Under the pieces are notes generated by a model. That model was given only the letters and a program-made list of their open reading frames with translations. It did no database searches and was not told where the DNA came from. Position numbers and translations under genes: made by a program. This document shows positions 1 through 10,945 of a stretch of DNA of 64,000 nt, one piece after another (the first letter of the stretch is position 1; each line of letters starts with the position of its first letter). Where the stretch lies: assembly GCA_050084985.1 (NCBI GenBank), contig JBITNC010000001.1:115940001-116004000 (forward strand), in the 5' to 3' direction. This DNA comes from Nageia nagi (Eukaryota > Pinophyta).

Positions 1-157
1 GTAAAACATTTGCACCTATGAATGAAATCAAGCATGACTATAATGTTAGATTTAGACATGTATCATTTACTTGGTTAAAACTTAACATTTAATATTTTTT
101 ATTAAACCACATGCTTATTATTTTTCACATTATTATGTAGCAAATAGGAGAATTCTT

Positions 158-1100
158 TTTACCCAAACACATTCTTGATGGTTCCAACTTTGGTATTTGA
201 AAACTTTAGATGAGAGTTCAATTGCAAGCAAGGAAGCTTTGGCAAATAGTAAATGAGAACTTGTACCTCTTATAGATGAGAAGGTACTAGAGGCTTACAA
301 CACAAAGAATGACTTGGTAATCTCTATGATCTTCTATGCAATTTCAGATGATGTACTCCTAATGATTTCCTCTTCAACCTTGCAAAAAAAAGCTTGGGAT
401 AAGCTTAAGAAAATCTACCTTGGTTCAAAATTTTCAAGAAGATTTACCATTCTCCAAAAGTTGCTTCAATTTTATCAAGGGGAAGATGAAAATATTATCA
501 TCTACTTGAACAAAATCATTGACCTAAGGACCTAGCTTATTATTTGTGGGTGTAATTGGATCAATGATGAGTTCATAGTCTTTATCATTCTTTAAATTTT
601 TTCTTCAAAGTTTGGAAACTTTATAATGGTTATGAAAATAAGGCTTGATTATGAAGAAGAAGTCTTCTCCCTTGAGAACCTTTGTAGGCACCTTTTGAAG
701 CATGAGAAAACTCTTAACAATAAGGTGTTGATTTCTTCTTCTAAGGATAATAACCTTGCTCTTGGATAAACCAAAACTCTTTTTAAGAAGAAGTTTAACC
801 ATCAAAATAAATCTTATCCCTCTTCCTCCTAAAGGTTTGAAAAAGGAGGTAATGGCTACAACTACAACAGAAATAATGGTAATAAAGGCAACAACAACAA
901 CAATAACCATAGTAGTAGGAACAATGGCAATAACAACCACTTCAAGTAAAGAGATAGAAAAGGAAAAGCAAATAATCCTTATCTTAAAGAAAAGTTTGAT
1001 GGTAATTGTAACTATTATGGCATCAAAGGTCACAAAGAAGTTGATTGCTACAAAAAGAAAAGAGAGGAAAAGAACAAAGGTAATGGACATGTAAGAAACT
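158..1100 (+). pseudogene. C1 gag (capsid and zinc knuckle) remnant
   Basis: The start resembles the Copia gag opening in which a 'LDGSNF' motif precedes a Trp-Lys pair; here the expected Trp is TGA. The open stretch 314-535 (73 codons) matches the UBN2 capsid core, with 'AWDKLKKIYLG' and a following 'LLQFYQGEDENI' segment. An Asn-rich linker leads to a zinc knuckle at 1007-1048 with C-x2-Y-x4-H-x4-C spacing, so the second Cys has become Tyr. The unit is broken by several stops and is not expected to make a functional nucleocapsid. Confidence 0.8.
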
Positions 1101-1138
1101 TCAAAGGAAAGAAGAATATTCATGTTGGTTTTGCTATA

Positions 1139-2500
1139 ATGCTCTACTCCATGTCTCATACTTTTTTATCTGATTGGATTATTGAATCTAATTACATTAA
1201 TCACCTATGCTTTGAAAAGAAAAAGTTTGAAAACTTTTACAAGTATAGAAAAGATACAATTGTGATAGGTGATAACTCTAACCTTAAAGTCCAAGGAATT
1301 GGAAGTGTATTGATTCATGGGAAGGTTCTTGACAATGTGCTCTATGTTCTTAGGCTTAAAATGAACCTTCTCTCTATGATCCAAGTTGCTAGAAAAGGGT
1401 ACCATTTTGAGTTTGACTCTCAATATTGGTGCATTAAGAAAGGACTTGACACTTTGGTTAAAGGACTAGTGAAAGATAACCTTTAAATTATGGATCAAGT
1501 TCCATCAAAGATGTGTCTTGCTATAAGTGTGTGTTCTAGAGGCAATCTTTGGCACCAATGTTTAAGATACTTTAACCACATGAATATTCAAATCATGAAA
1601 TACCAAGAACTTATGGAAGGCTTACCTTCAATTTCTCCTTCAATTATTTTATGCGAGAAGTACATTCTTGGAAAGATGTATAGAAAAAAGTTTGAAAAAG
1701 ATAAGGCAACTAGAGCATCTCAACCTCTTCACTTGTGCATTCAGATTTGATGGGTCCATTTTAGATTAAGTCACTTGGAAGAGCATATTACATCTTGACA
1801 TTCATTGGTAACTTTAGTAGGATGATCTTTGGGTAGCTACTTGAGCACAAGGATCAAATTTTTGAGAGTTTTAAGATTTTTAATTCCTTTATTGAGAATC
1901 AAACTAACCTTAAAATCAAGATGTTGAGATTAGATAATGGGGGAGAATATAGCAGCAATGAGTTTAATGACTATTGTGCTAAGTATGGGATCAAGAGGTA
2001 GTTTACAATTCCATACACTCCTCAATAGCATGGTGTTTTCGAAAGGAAAAATAGAATAATTATGGAAATGGCTAGATGCATGTTGGGTAATCTTCTTAGT
2101 TTATTATGGGGTGAAGCTGTGAGCTCTACTATTTACACATTGAATAGGTATCTCATAAAAGCTATTCAGTGTAAAACTCTTTTTGAGGTATGGTTAGGAT
2201 GAAAACCTAACATTTCACACCTTAAGGTGTTTGGTTGTGAAGCATTCTCCTACATTATTTTTGAGAAAAAGAAGAAGTTAGATAAAAAAGCTAAAAAATC
2301 TTTATGGGTTATGAAAATCAACATAGAGGCTACAGGATCTACTCTTCATCCTACAAAATTATGTTTATTTCTAAAGATGTAAAGTTCAATGAACTTCCTA
2401 AAGAATCTACTTCTAATGAAGATGTTGATGATCTAGAGGACTCTTCAGTTGCACCTAGCTAGTTAGATATTGATGTAGATAAATCACCTTAAGAATAAAA
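1139..2500 (+). pseudogene. C1 protease and integrase remnant
   Basis: The open stretch 1139-1486 holds the protease. The family motif W-x-D-S-G reads W-I-I-E-S-N near 1175, so the catalytic Asp and Gly are lost. The GAG-pre-integrase segment follows at 1490-1750 ('LWHQCLRYFNH', then 'CEKYILGKM'), where the second zinc Cys of the HHCC finger is Tyr. After a frame change near 1745 the integrase core is readable: 'HSDLMGPF' (first acidic residue), 'LRLDNGGEY' (second) and 'ERKNR' (third). In-frame stops are at 1762, 1834, 1999, 2026 and 2200; four of these sit at expected Gln or Arg codons. Confidence 0.85.
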
Positions 2501-2615
2501 CTCTCTAACTCAAAGGGTAACAAGGAGCATGACCTTGAACAAATATTTATTTTCCAAGATTGACAATAAGAATGAGCCCTCATCCTTCAAAGAAGCTTAA
2601 AAGCATAAGTGTCGG

Positions 2616-4147
2616 ATGGAAGCCATGAAAGTGGAGTATGAGTTGCTTATGAAAAGTAAAACTTGGGACTTAATTCCTTATCCCAATGAGAAGAATGTGA
2701 TTAGCAATAAGTGGATCTACAAGGTTAAATTTAATTCAGTTAGAGATATTGAGAAATACAAGGCAAGGTTAGTAGCTAAAGTTTTTACTCAAAAATACGA
2801 TGTAGATTATGAGGAAACCTTTTCTTCCATGGTAAAGATGCCTATTATCAGGATTATCCTTGCTCTTTTTGAAGCTCAAGAAAGGAAAATTTTTCAACTT
2901 GATGTCAAGGGTGCATTTCTCAATGGTGACTTAGATGTGGAAATTTTCATGAATAAACCAAAAAGGTTCATTATGGAAGGAAAAGAGTCTTTTGTGTGCA
3001 AACTAAAGAAGTCATTGTATGGAATTAAGAAGCACTTCAAACCTATTATAGAAAGATTTTATGGTACTTTGCAAACATTGGATTCTCTAAATGTTTTTCT
3101 GAATCTAATTTATATGTGCCCAATCAAAAAAAAGATGTGGTTTTGATTTTCCTTTATGTGGATGATCTTTTGATAACTAGGAATAATGATGAAATCATTC
3201 AAGAGTGCATATCCAAACTTAAGACAATATTTGAAATGATTGATCTTGGTCTCTTTCACTACTATCTTAGAATGCAAGTGTATTAATACAAGAATTGTAC
3301 TTATCTTAGTTAATTTAAATATATATTAGACATCTTGCAGAAGTTTGGAATGGAGGAGTGTAGATATGCTGTGATCCTAATCTCTCCTAGAATCACTATT
3401 TCTTTGAGCTCTAACTCTCAGTTAGTTGATGCTATAACTTATAGGTAATTAATTGATAGTCTTTTATATTTAACTATATTCAGGCCAGATATTACCTTTG
3501 CAGTAAATCTGATGGCACGATTCATGCAAAAACCATATGTTGAGCACCTTAATGTTGTTAAGCAAATCTTGAGGTATGTTGCAGGGACTAAGGATATTGC
3601 TCTCAAGTATTCTAAATTGCTTTTATTTGTTCTCTTTGGATTCTTAGATTCTAACTATGGAGGAGATAGGGATGATAAGAAATCAACCTCTATGTATGTG
3701 TTTAGCAATGGTTTAGGTGCTATCTCTTAGGCTTTCAAGAAGCAGCCTACTATTTCTCTTTCCACCATAGAAGCTAAATATTATGCCATGTTTGTTGCAT
3801 CCTAGGAAGCTATTTGGATAAGGCATCTTCTAAAATAAATTATGTATGAGCAAGATGGCTTATCTTTGATTTTTTTACATAATCAATCATCTATTTCTTT
3901 GGCTAAGAATCCTATGTTCTATCAAAGAATAAAATAAGTGGAAATCCATACCCATTTTATTAGGGAGAAGGTTCTTGATGGCATCATACACCTAGAGTAT
4001 TGTCCATCCACCTTAAACTCTGCTTATTTGTTCACCAAGCCCCTCCTAGAAGCTCAATTATGTAAGCTTAGGGATGCTATCGGGTTGGTGAAGTTGCCAT
4101 CAAGGGGGAGTGATGTTTGTATTCTTATGTTGAATTCATGTTTGTGA
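2616..4147 (+). pseudogene. C1 reverse transcriptase and RNase H remnant
   Basis: Frame 2616-3146 (176 codons) carries the N-terminal half of Copia reverse transcriptase: 'NKWIYKVKFN', 'YKARLVAKVFTQ', 'FQLDVKGAFLNGDL' and 'LKKSLYGIKK'. A frame change then leads to the catalytic 'LYVDDLLIT' near 3150-3180. The C-terminal part follows ('LMARFMQKP', 'LRYVAGTKD'), then RNase H ('KKQPTISLSTIEAKYY', 'LAKNPMFYQR') ending at 4147. Stops at 3446 (Gln expected), 3728 (Trp) and 3803 (Gln) break it. Two of these stops are shared with C2. Confidence 0.88.
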
Positions 4148-4820
4148 TGACAACTTCACTCCTAGGAGGATTTTATACTGTATAGTGTTGATTTTGTTGT
4201 ACACCTTTGTGGTAAGTTTGCTTTACGTTAGGAACTTATTGTACAAATTTTTTAAAGCAAAAGATTGGCCAATCTAGGACTGTTTAGTTATCCATGTGTG
4301 AGGAACTCTTATGTATCTTTTAGCACTATTCAATTATCCATATGTGAGGAACTCGTATGTGCATGCTCTATTTTGTCATGATAGTCAACACATATTTTAT
4401 ATATAGTAGGTGATTATTAGTTCTTTGGCATGGCATCTTTATGATGATTTATAGTGCACCATTGATCAATTCATGATGGCATTTGTGTGATTCATATATC
4501 CTTGTTGATATGAATATGTTGCATCTAACTAATCTTGTTATTTGAGCTACTTATGACTTGTAGGTTCCTTTGAGATTGCAGGTTACTTTAGGTATGCAAG
4601 CTCTTGGATACTCTTCATGACTTCTAGTTGGATGACTATTTCATGTACATTGAAACTAATTATGGTTAATGATTGTATTTGGCAAAGTAGTGAGTCTCAA
4701 ACTAGATCTTTCTTACTTCACAAATATGTAAAAAGTTCTCATCTTTGTTGTATCTATTTGGAGAAGAACTCTCTTACTTTCTCTTCTTCTTCTCTCTTAT
4801 TCGCTCTATCCCAATATGCA
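4148..4820 (+). other. C1 3' non-coding tail with tandem 25-base motif
   Basis: About 670 bases separate the end of pol from the polypurine tract. The tail carries two copies of a motif reading roughly TTAGTTATCCATRTGTGAGG plus AACTC, at 4284-4308 and 4329-4354. The same tail, motif included, is present in C2 (52150-52870) and in element B (28770-29680), so it is an inherited part of this Copia family. A 73-80 codon open stretch in it is not conserved as protein between copies. Confidence 0.75.
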
Positions 4821-4831
4821 TTAAGGGGGAG
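4821..4831 (+). promoter_or_regulatory. Polypurine tract of C1
   Basis: The sequence ttaagggggag lies directly before the TG that opens the LTR at 4832, the expected position of the plus-strand primer of reverse transcription. C2 and B have equivalent tracts at the same place. Confidence 0.85.
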
Positions 4832-5328
4832 TGTTGGAATGTATAATGCATTATTGTAAAGGTTATGTAATAATCTTCTATGTAAGTTCACTAATAATTA
4901 AGTGTATCATTTCATACCTTAAGTATTTATGTAAATATGATAATGTAACTTGTCCTACACTCCATGTCATGAGCATGCCCCTTGGGTAAAAGGATGCACA
5001 TGTCATGCTTTTGTACATTGGATAAAAAAGTGACCTAAAGAGGGATTTGGCCTATAAATAGAAGGCTCTCTCTTTGTGATCACACATCAATTTGTGGAGT
5101 AAAATTATGCTATAGGATAGTGCTTAGGAGACGAGATTAGGAGATTTGTAAGAGTTTATATTTGTGAATGAAGTGAGATCTAGTTAGTGGATGTACTCCT
5201 AGTTGGAGGAACCACTTATGTTTTGTGTTATCTTTGTGAGATTGCTTTGTGGGTTGGTTAGATACAATTTATGAGCTTACATGTGATCGTAGGAATATAG
5301 AGTTGTTTACGTTATAGTTCAACTCTCA
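4832..5328 (+). repeat. 3' LTR of C1 (about 497 bp)
   Basis: It starts TGTTGGAATG and is aligned almost end to end with the C2 LTR at 52876-53373. Similarity between the two stops at CTCTCA, which sets the 3' end at 5328 with a CA terminus. A core promoter TATAAATA lies at 5053-5060. No target duplication can be tested because the left end is outside the window. Confidence 0.8.
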
Positions 5329-7189
5329 CAAGAAACACCAAAGGTATGGTATTTGGCCAAAATTGCAAGCCATGAGTCATTAGAAGAATCAAGAGAATAA
5401 TGTAATTGAGAACTATCCCAAAGATTTATCAGATCACCAAATTTTCCAATAGAGTCTCTAGCAATAGTTGAGCTTTTGGGCCAAAACTTTTATTTATAGT
5501 TATCTACATCTACTATTAGTAACCTAGATTTTTGGATTAGAAGAACAAAGGTCTGCTTTATAAAATACATCATAGCTTTAACCTTCATAATTTTTGAGGG
5601 TTCATGAAGTACCCTTATGTTCCAAGAGATGATTATCATTAGATATCAAATTTGTAGTTTTTGGATTCTAGGAACTAGTCTATTTGAGCTTGGGTGCCTC
5701 ATTCTAATCTGTTAACAACCATTTTTTGTAGCTTTTCTTGATTATTCTATGCCCCTAATTTCTTATGAATGCCATCATTGGAGGGGGGTTTTAGTTTAAG
5801 AGGGGTTTTCTTTATTGTCAAACTTTTAAAGGCTAGTTTATGAAGGGGTGTAGAGTTATCTTATGGGGGGAATGGATTAGAGATATCACAAGGATTTTCC
5901 TCCACGTTCATATCCATTTCCTTCAATGGAGGTAAATGTGGAGAATATGCCTCTTAGGGGGATGTCTAGGCTAAAGACACCTATTTCAAAGGATTTTTAT
6001 GTGAGAGTGGCTTTGAGGTTGGTGGAGAGTCTACTACTTAGTGTTGATCTTTTAATTCTAATGGGGGTGTGTGCTCTTTAGGGGAAAATTCCAAAGATTG
6101 GAGGATGGTTAATGTTAATGATTTAATTAATTAAGTTCTTTTGGAAAGGTTTTTTGTTAATGCCCTATTTTTAGTTGTATAGTGCTAAACTTGCATACTA
6201 AACTTATGTTTTATTATTCCTTACTATGATTGTCTTATCCTGAATTCATTTTTTTAATGACTATATTTAGTTTACATATTTATTTTTAGTGAAAATATCC
6301 AAAATACCTCTATAATTTCACGTAATATTAAAAATACTCCTACTTTTTTGGAAATATCAAAAATACCTTTGGATATAAAACTATAAATAAAAACAAATAC
6401 ATGAATAAATGTGGAATATGAAAACCTCTATTAAAATACAAAATATAGTTTATATAATTTGTTATTGCATTTTTATAAATTTAAATAGTATATATTTATA
6501 TTTAATTAATAGTTAATATATTATATAAATTATATTATTTGTAGTTTAATACAAATGTTTTCCTATTCTAAATTTATTTTTGTATTTGTTTTTGATTTTA
6601 TTTTTATTTTTATCTCAAGAGGTATTTTAGATATTTTTCCTTAATCTTATGGTACATCTCTATGGAAACTAAATAATGCATTTACTTTATGACATACTTA
6701 TATTTTATTTGAGATTCTCATTCTCATTTTTGGTTGTTTGATTTAAATCCCTTTTGAGTAAATCCATGATATTATACTTTTCCATTCTATTATTTTGTAT
6801 GAACTTAACTCTTTCTCTTTCTCAAGTTCACCTTAATAGTTGCATGTTTGACATTGGTGAGCATTTATTACCAAACTTACTACCTTTTTCCTCTTTATAT
6901 AAGTTTGTTGCTCAAATTGGAAATAATTGAATTTGATTTGGTTGTGTATCTAATTTAATTTTTACTTATGAAAATGCTTTATTCTATTTTTATACATCAT
7001 AGCATATCTCATTCAAGATACTATAGTTGATAAGGGTAATCAGTTGTTTCAAATTAAGATTGTTGCATGCTAAAAAATGCTTCCTTTATATCTTTTTCAT
7101 TATACTATTATTGAATTTGAATAATTTTTTATGTAAATGTTCTTAAGAAAGATTTCAATATTTGATTTATATGTTGTCATGTACTATTT
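5329..7189. other. Intergenic sequence, no gene recognised
   Basis: A+T-rich DNA. The part at about 5780-6110 is G-richer on this strand and has a short open stretch near 5923-6080 ('MEVNVENMPLRGMSRLKT'), but I recognise no family in it. From about 6180 to 7100 the sequence is simple A/T-rich DNA with no coding signal. Confidence 0.5.
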
Positions 7190-8400
7190 AGGTGAGCTTG
7201 AAGGAAATTTAATTTCCTCAATTTTATTGTTGAAATATTTTAATTTTTTGTGGAAGAAATTAGGTCAGCACATCATCAGAAAATTTAAGAAAGAGCAAAT
7301 GGACCTCTAGCAATGCATCCCTTTACTCTAACTTGCAATGGTTTGTTAAGACATTAGTGTCTCACATACACTCCTCCTTGCAACCATATAATAAGATATT
7401 CAATTAAATTTGGTTGATGAATCCTTACATCACTTTGTAGATGCAATACTCCACCACCTGCAATACCCTTCTGTAGCACCATTAATGCCTTGTAACAACT
7501 CCACTCAAATATATTCAAAATATAATATTCTCATATATGCATATGTTCATCTATTGCAAGTTCATGGAGTTGATATTTTGTGTATATGGTTGCATTTTCT
7601 TCAACCATAGAAGCAAGCTAATAATCACCATTGTGGCTTTTCCAGATCTTCACCACCTATGTGATTGAGAGAGGTGCACATTTAGTACACAATAATAACC
7701 TATGGGTGCTTAATGGTAGCATGAATCTCTTTTGTACATAAGCTAAATGTAACTTGCATGGATGAAATCTAGCAAATATTACCTAGTTGTAGAAATGGAC
7801 ACTTTATGATCCATATTTGAATCATTTTGATTCACAACAGAGCGAGTGAGATACAATATTTGTAACTATCCAAGCCTTTGCAAATTTGTTAGGGATCCTT
7901 TAGGTATACCCAATTGATGTAATCAACTAAATTTTATAAATGTATTGGTGCATCTATTCTTGCATCCAACTGAAGAAGACCATAATACTTTCCTTTTATG
8001 CATGGTCATGTTGGGTGCCATAGATGCACTAGACCAACATAATTTTGTATGTGAAGAACCACCCATATTGTAATTTATGAAGCATATAGTATGTAATAGT
8101 ATTTAAAGAAATATAAGGATAATTACATTCCATGTTTAGCATTTCAATATTGAGTTGTGTCATCCATTCATTTTGTGTGTTCATCCTATAGAAAAACATG
8201 TTCATTGTATTTTCCCATAGAAAAACCAATAAGTTTTTGGGAGCTATTTATTTCTCCTTGCATATTATTTCATTATGGGTATTACACATTTGTAAAGAAT
8301 TTATTTTCACCTTTCCAATGGTATATTACATGACATACTTGCATGAGATATGTCATCCTTTATCTATGTTTTCCACACATAGTCAACTTAGTCCATACAA
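7190..8400. repeat. Dispersed repeat F, copy 1
   Basis: This stretch aligns, with many gaps and mismatches, to 16290-17430. Matching landmarks in the same order are: 'ttgaaggaa(a)ttta(a/g)tt(t)cctca' (7197 and 16300), 'catgaatctct' followed by 'agctaaa' (7721 and 16668), 'taatcaacta' (7920 and 16840), 'gttgggtgcc' (8010 and 16928) and 'tatgtgaaga' (8049 and 16970). No coding sequence is seen. It is probably an old LTR or other transposon fragment. Confidence 0.55.
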
Positions 8401-10076
8401 CTTCTAGAATGTTAGGCCTTCATGTCGCCAAGAATTATTAGAGATTTATCCATTCTCTTAAGTTGATTATTAAACAATTGGAAATTAGAATTTGTTCCCT
8501 ATATAAGCATATATGACAATTATCATATATTTTGAAAAATACCAAACTTACATGATATTGTTTCACCCTTGTGTGCAACTTGTCACTTGTAGAAATTTGT
8601 AGCAACTAAGTTCTCTTATCGCCAAATTTGCCAAAAATCTTTCTCCCATATTTTTTGGGTATATAATTATTGAAAATCTAGTTTCATCATATTGAAAACC
8701 ATATATTACATGATCCACTCTGCTCTAAAATTGTCAAATGCATGTCAATTTGGAGGTGATCCTATTATTGGTGAATAAATCCAATTGGTGACTAGAAATC
8801 ATCATGACGGCCTCAACTTCAAGATTCATTCATCAGAGTCCTACTCATCTATTTTAATGATAGGATATACCATTTCGAAGGTCTATTTGGTACCTTTATA
8901 ACCATATTACAAGGTATGTATTTTGACTTTTAGTTTGATGAAGAAGTCACCACATCTCCTTGGTCACCATATTTTTGGCAATTTTGGCAATTCAACTTCA
9001 AATGCAGAGTATCATAGATCTATAGCTTTGTTTGAGGCATATGAGTACTTGTTGGAAAGGTCTATTTGACCTCTATCCACCCATATGAAGATAATCAAAT
9101 TTTATTGATCAATCATGGTAACCAGACCAATCTTCATAACACTTTGTTCTCACACTACATATCGATAAAGGAGTTTGCTAGTCATTAGAGATTCATTAGA
9201 CTTCAAACAACTTCAATAGATTCTTCACATATATAAAGTTCATTCATCTCTCAAAATGCTTCAATCAAAGAACTAAAGATTAGTATTAGAGTTCGACAAT
9301 GTCTGAGGTAGTTTGCCAACTTTACAACCTGGTGACCTACAAATTCTAATAAATCTAGGATCATATTTTTCCAAAATTAGACTTTAAATTAGTTGATGAA
9401 AAAATAGCAAATATATTGAAATCCTAGATTGAGTAATGAGGTAATATATAAAAATTATCTCACGCCATCTTTATAATGCTTCCAGGGAATAATTTTATCA
9501 TTAATTTTCATCATGGTGGAAAATAATGCACATCTCCTAGTAATATCTAATGTGGTTCTTAACATCTTCTCTTTCATGGAATAACTTAAAATTTGGATAC
9601 TAATATTTTTTTCAAATTAGGTGTTGTAGGATTTTGAAGCTTAAAGAATTCCTTATCTACAATTATGTATGTATGTTATTTATTGTTGAAATTATATATT
9701 TATTACCTTAAAGAGATTTATCATATCTTTTATATCAAACATACTTGGTGGAGGATTAAGATAAATGTGAAGACATGCCCTATGAGTTCATAATGCTAAG
9801 ATTAGGAATGATACCAATTATGACAACATGGACATATTTGTAGCTAAGTTGAATCAAACATAGATAAAGGATGTATATTGGGAAGGAGGTAAGAAATAAG
9901 TTGTTAACGACGATTTTGATATATAGTTGAGGTATTAATGGACATGATAAATATCCATGTTGAAGGAGCTAGAAATTTTATGGGTGATATAAAATAAAGT
10001 TGAAAATTAAATGTAGAAGCTAATGATATGAGGAAGATGAGATCATGTAAAGAATGGTAACTCTATATTAAATAAG
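8401..10076. other. Intergenic sequence, no gene recognised
   Basis: A/T-rich DNA without credible coding stretches. The part up to roughly 9130 keeps the style of repeat F (phrases about 'ccatatatta catgat'), so the repeat may extend further than I can align by eye. Confidence 0.4.
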
Positions 10077-10194
10077 TTTGAAATTAAGTAATGAAAGTAT
10101 TTTTAAAAAGTTAGATATACGAATGTAATATGGGGTTTGAAATTAGGTAATGAAAGTATTTTTAAAAAGTTAGATATACTAATGCAATATGGGG
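10077..10194 (+). repeat. 59-bp tandem duplication
   Basis: Two adjacent copies, 10077-10135 and 10136-10194, each begin tttgaaatta and end atatgggg, and differ at only about three positions. A recent local duplication with no coding meaning. Confidence 0.85.
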
Positions 10195-10235
10195 TTGAAG
10201 GTATAATGGTCTAATAAAAGATGCTCATAGCCTAA

Positions 10236-10575
10236 TTGCAAGAAACGCGACGGAGCTCTTCCGTTTCATGTTTAATGGTTTACAATGTGATGCAACGGAA
10301 AAAAACCGTTACGAACAAAAAATTTCGTTTTCTGTATCCCTACAAAGTTTCTTTATATTTTGCAACGTTTTATCAAAGTTTCTTTATTATTTATTTTATT
10401 TTGTATAAAAATAATTGTAATAATATATTTAAACAATTTTTTTTTTTAAATTTTATATCGAAATAATAATATATAAATTTTCAAATTATATATATATATA
10501 TAAAATGTGCAATCTTTATTTTACCCGTTTCTCATCCGGTTGTCAGATCACGTTTCTCGTTTTGATTACTTCGGT
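10236..10575. other. CpG-containing block upstream of the PPR gene; possible small inverted-repeat element
   Basis: This block contrasts with its surroundings by holding several CpG dinucleotides and repeated GAAACG/CGTTTC words. The left edge reads aagaaacgcga (about 10241) and the right edge, read on the other strand, gagaaacgtga (about 10550-10560), a short imperfect inverted repeat. Inside is a clean hairpin, AACGG at 10294-10298 and CCGTT at 10306-10310 around an A7 loop. It could be a small inverted-repeat transposon or simply the less-methylated promoter zone of the downstream gene. Confidence 0.35.
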
Positions 10576-10945
10576 TCATAGTTCCTGATAACTAGAAGGG
10601 ACGAGTTTGGAAGGATTAATGAGATTGATGAAGGTTTTGGGAAATTGGTAAGCCGGGTTAAAGTTTGCACCATGTTCGACTCCTTTGTATTTCTCTTGCA
10701 AAATCTAAACAACACCCTACAAATGTCTTGAAATTGTTCTTTGAATCCATCTAATGTGAATGTGCCATGTCTATCCGAGGCTTACAGGGTTTAACTACTA
10801 ACCTCTGATGAAAACGATATTTTTCTGTTGTTCGATTAACATTTCTATCTCATAATGATTCCCCATTCACCACCATGGATTTTCAAAACTGTAAGTTGTA
10901 TACTTGAAAAAATCAGCAAGATGTTTCTGTTAAGAATTGAGCATT
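10576..10945 (+). promoter_or_regulatory. 5' flank and presumed 5' UTR of the PPR gene
   Basis: About 370 bases of mixed composition precede the start codon. I see no single convincing TATA box or splice junction. A stop (TAA, 10931-10933) lies in the reading frame just upstream of the ATG at 10946. An out-of-frame ATG at 10921 opens a separate frame. Confidence 0.35.

Larger units (their letters stand above)
1..5328 (+). mobile_element. Ty1/Copia LTR retrotransposon C1, degenerate, 5' end outside window
   Basis: Domains occur in Copia order (gag, protease, integrase, reverse transcriptase, RNase H), followed by a long non-coding tail, a polypurine tract and a 3' LTR. No primer-binding site or 5' LTR is visible in bases 1-160, so the element starts upstream of the window. 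Frame changes (for example near 1745 and 3050-3120) and many stops make it non-functional. The order with integrase before reverse transcriptase is diagnostic of Copia rather than Gypsy. Its LTR and 3' tail are clearly related to those of element C2 (51182-53373) and more distantly to element B (21242-36781). Confidence 0.9.

Noticed and set aside
605-1159. Minus-strand 184-codon frame
   Set aside because: It is the reverse of the Asn/Lys-rich gag linker of C1. Its Val/Ile/Phe-rich composition is a by-product.
10937-10945. Start of the PPR protein at 10937
   Set aside because: The codon there is TTG. The first ATG in the frame is at 10946, and an in-frame TAA lies at 10931, so the frame cannot extend further upstream.
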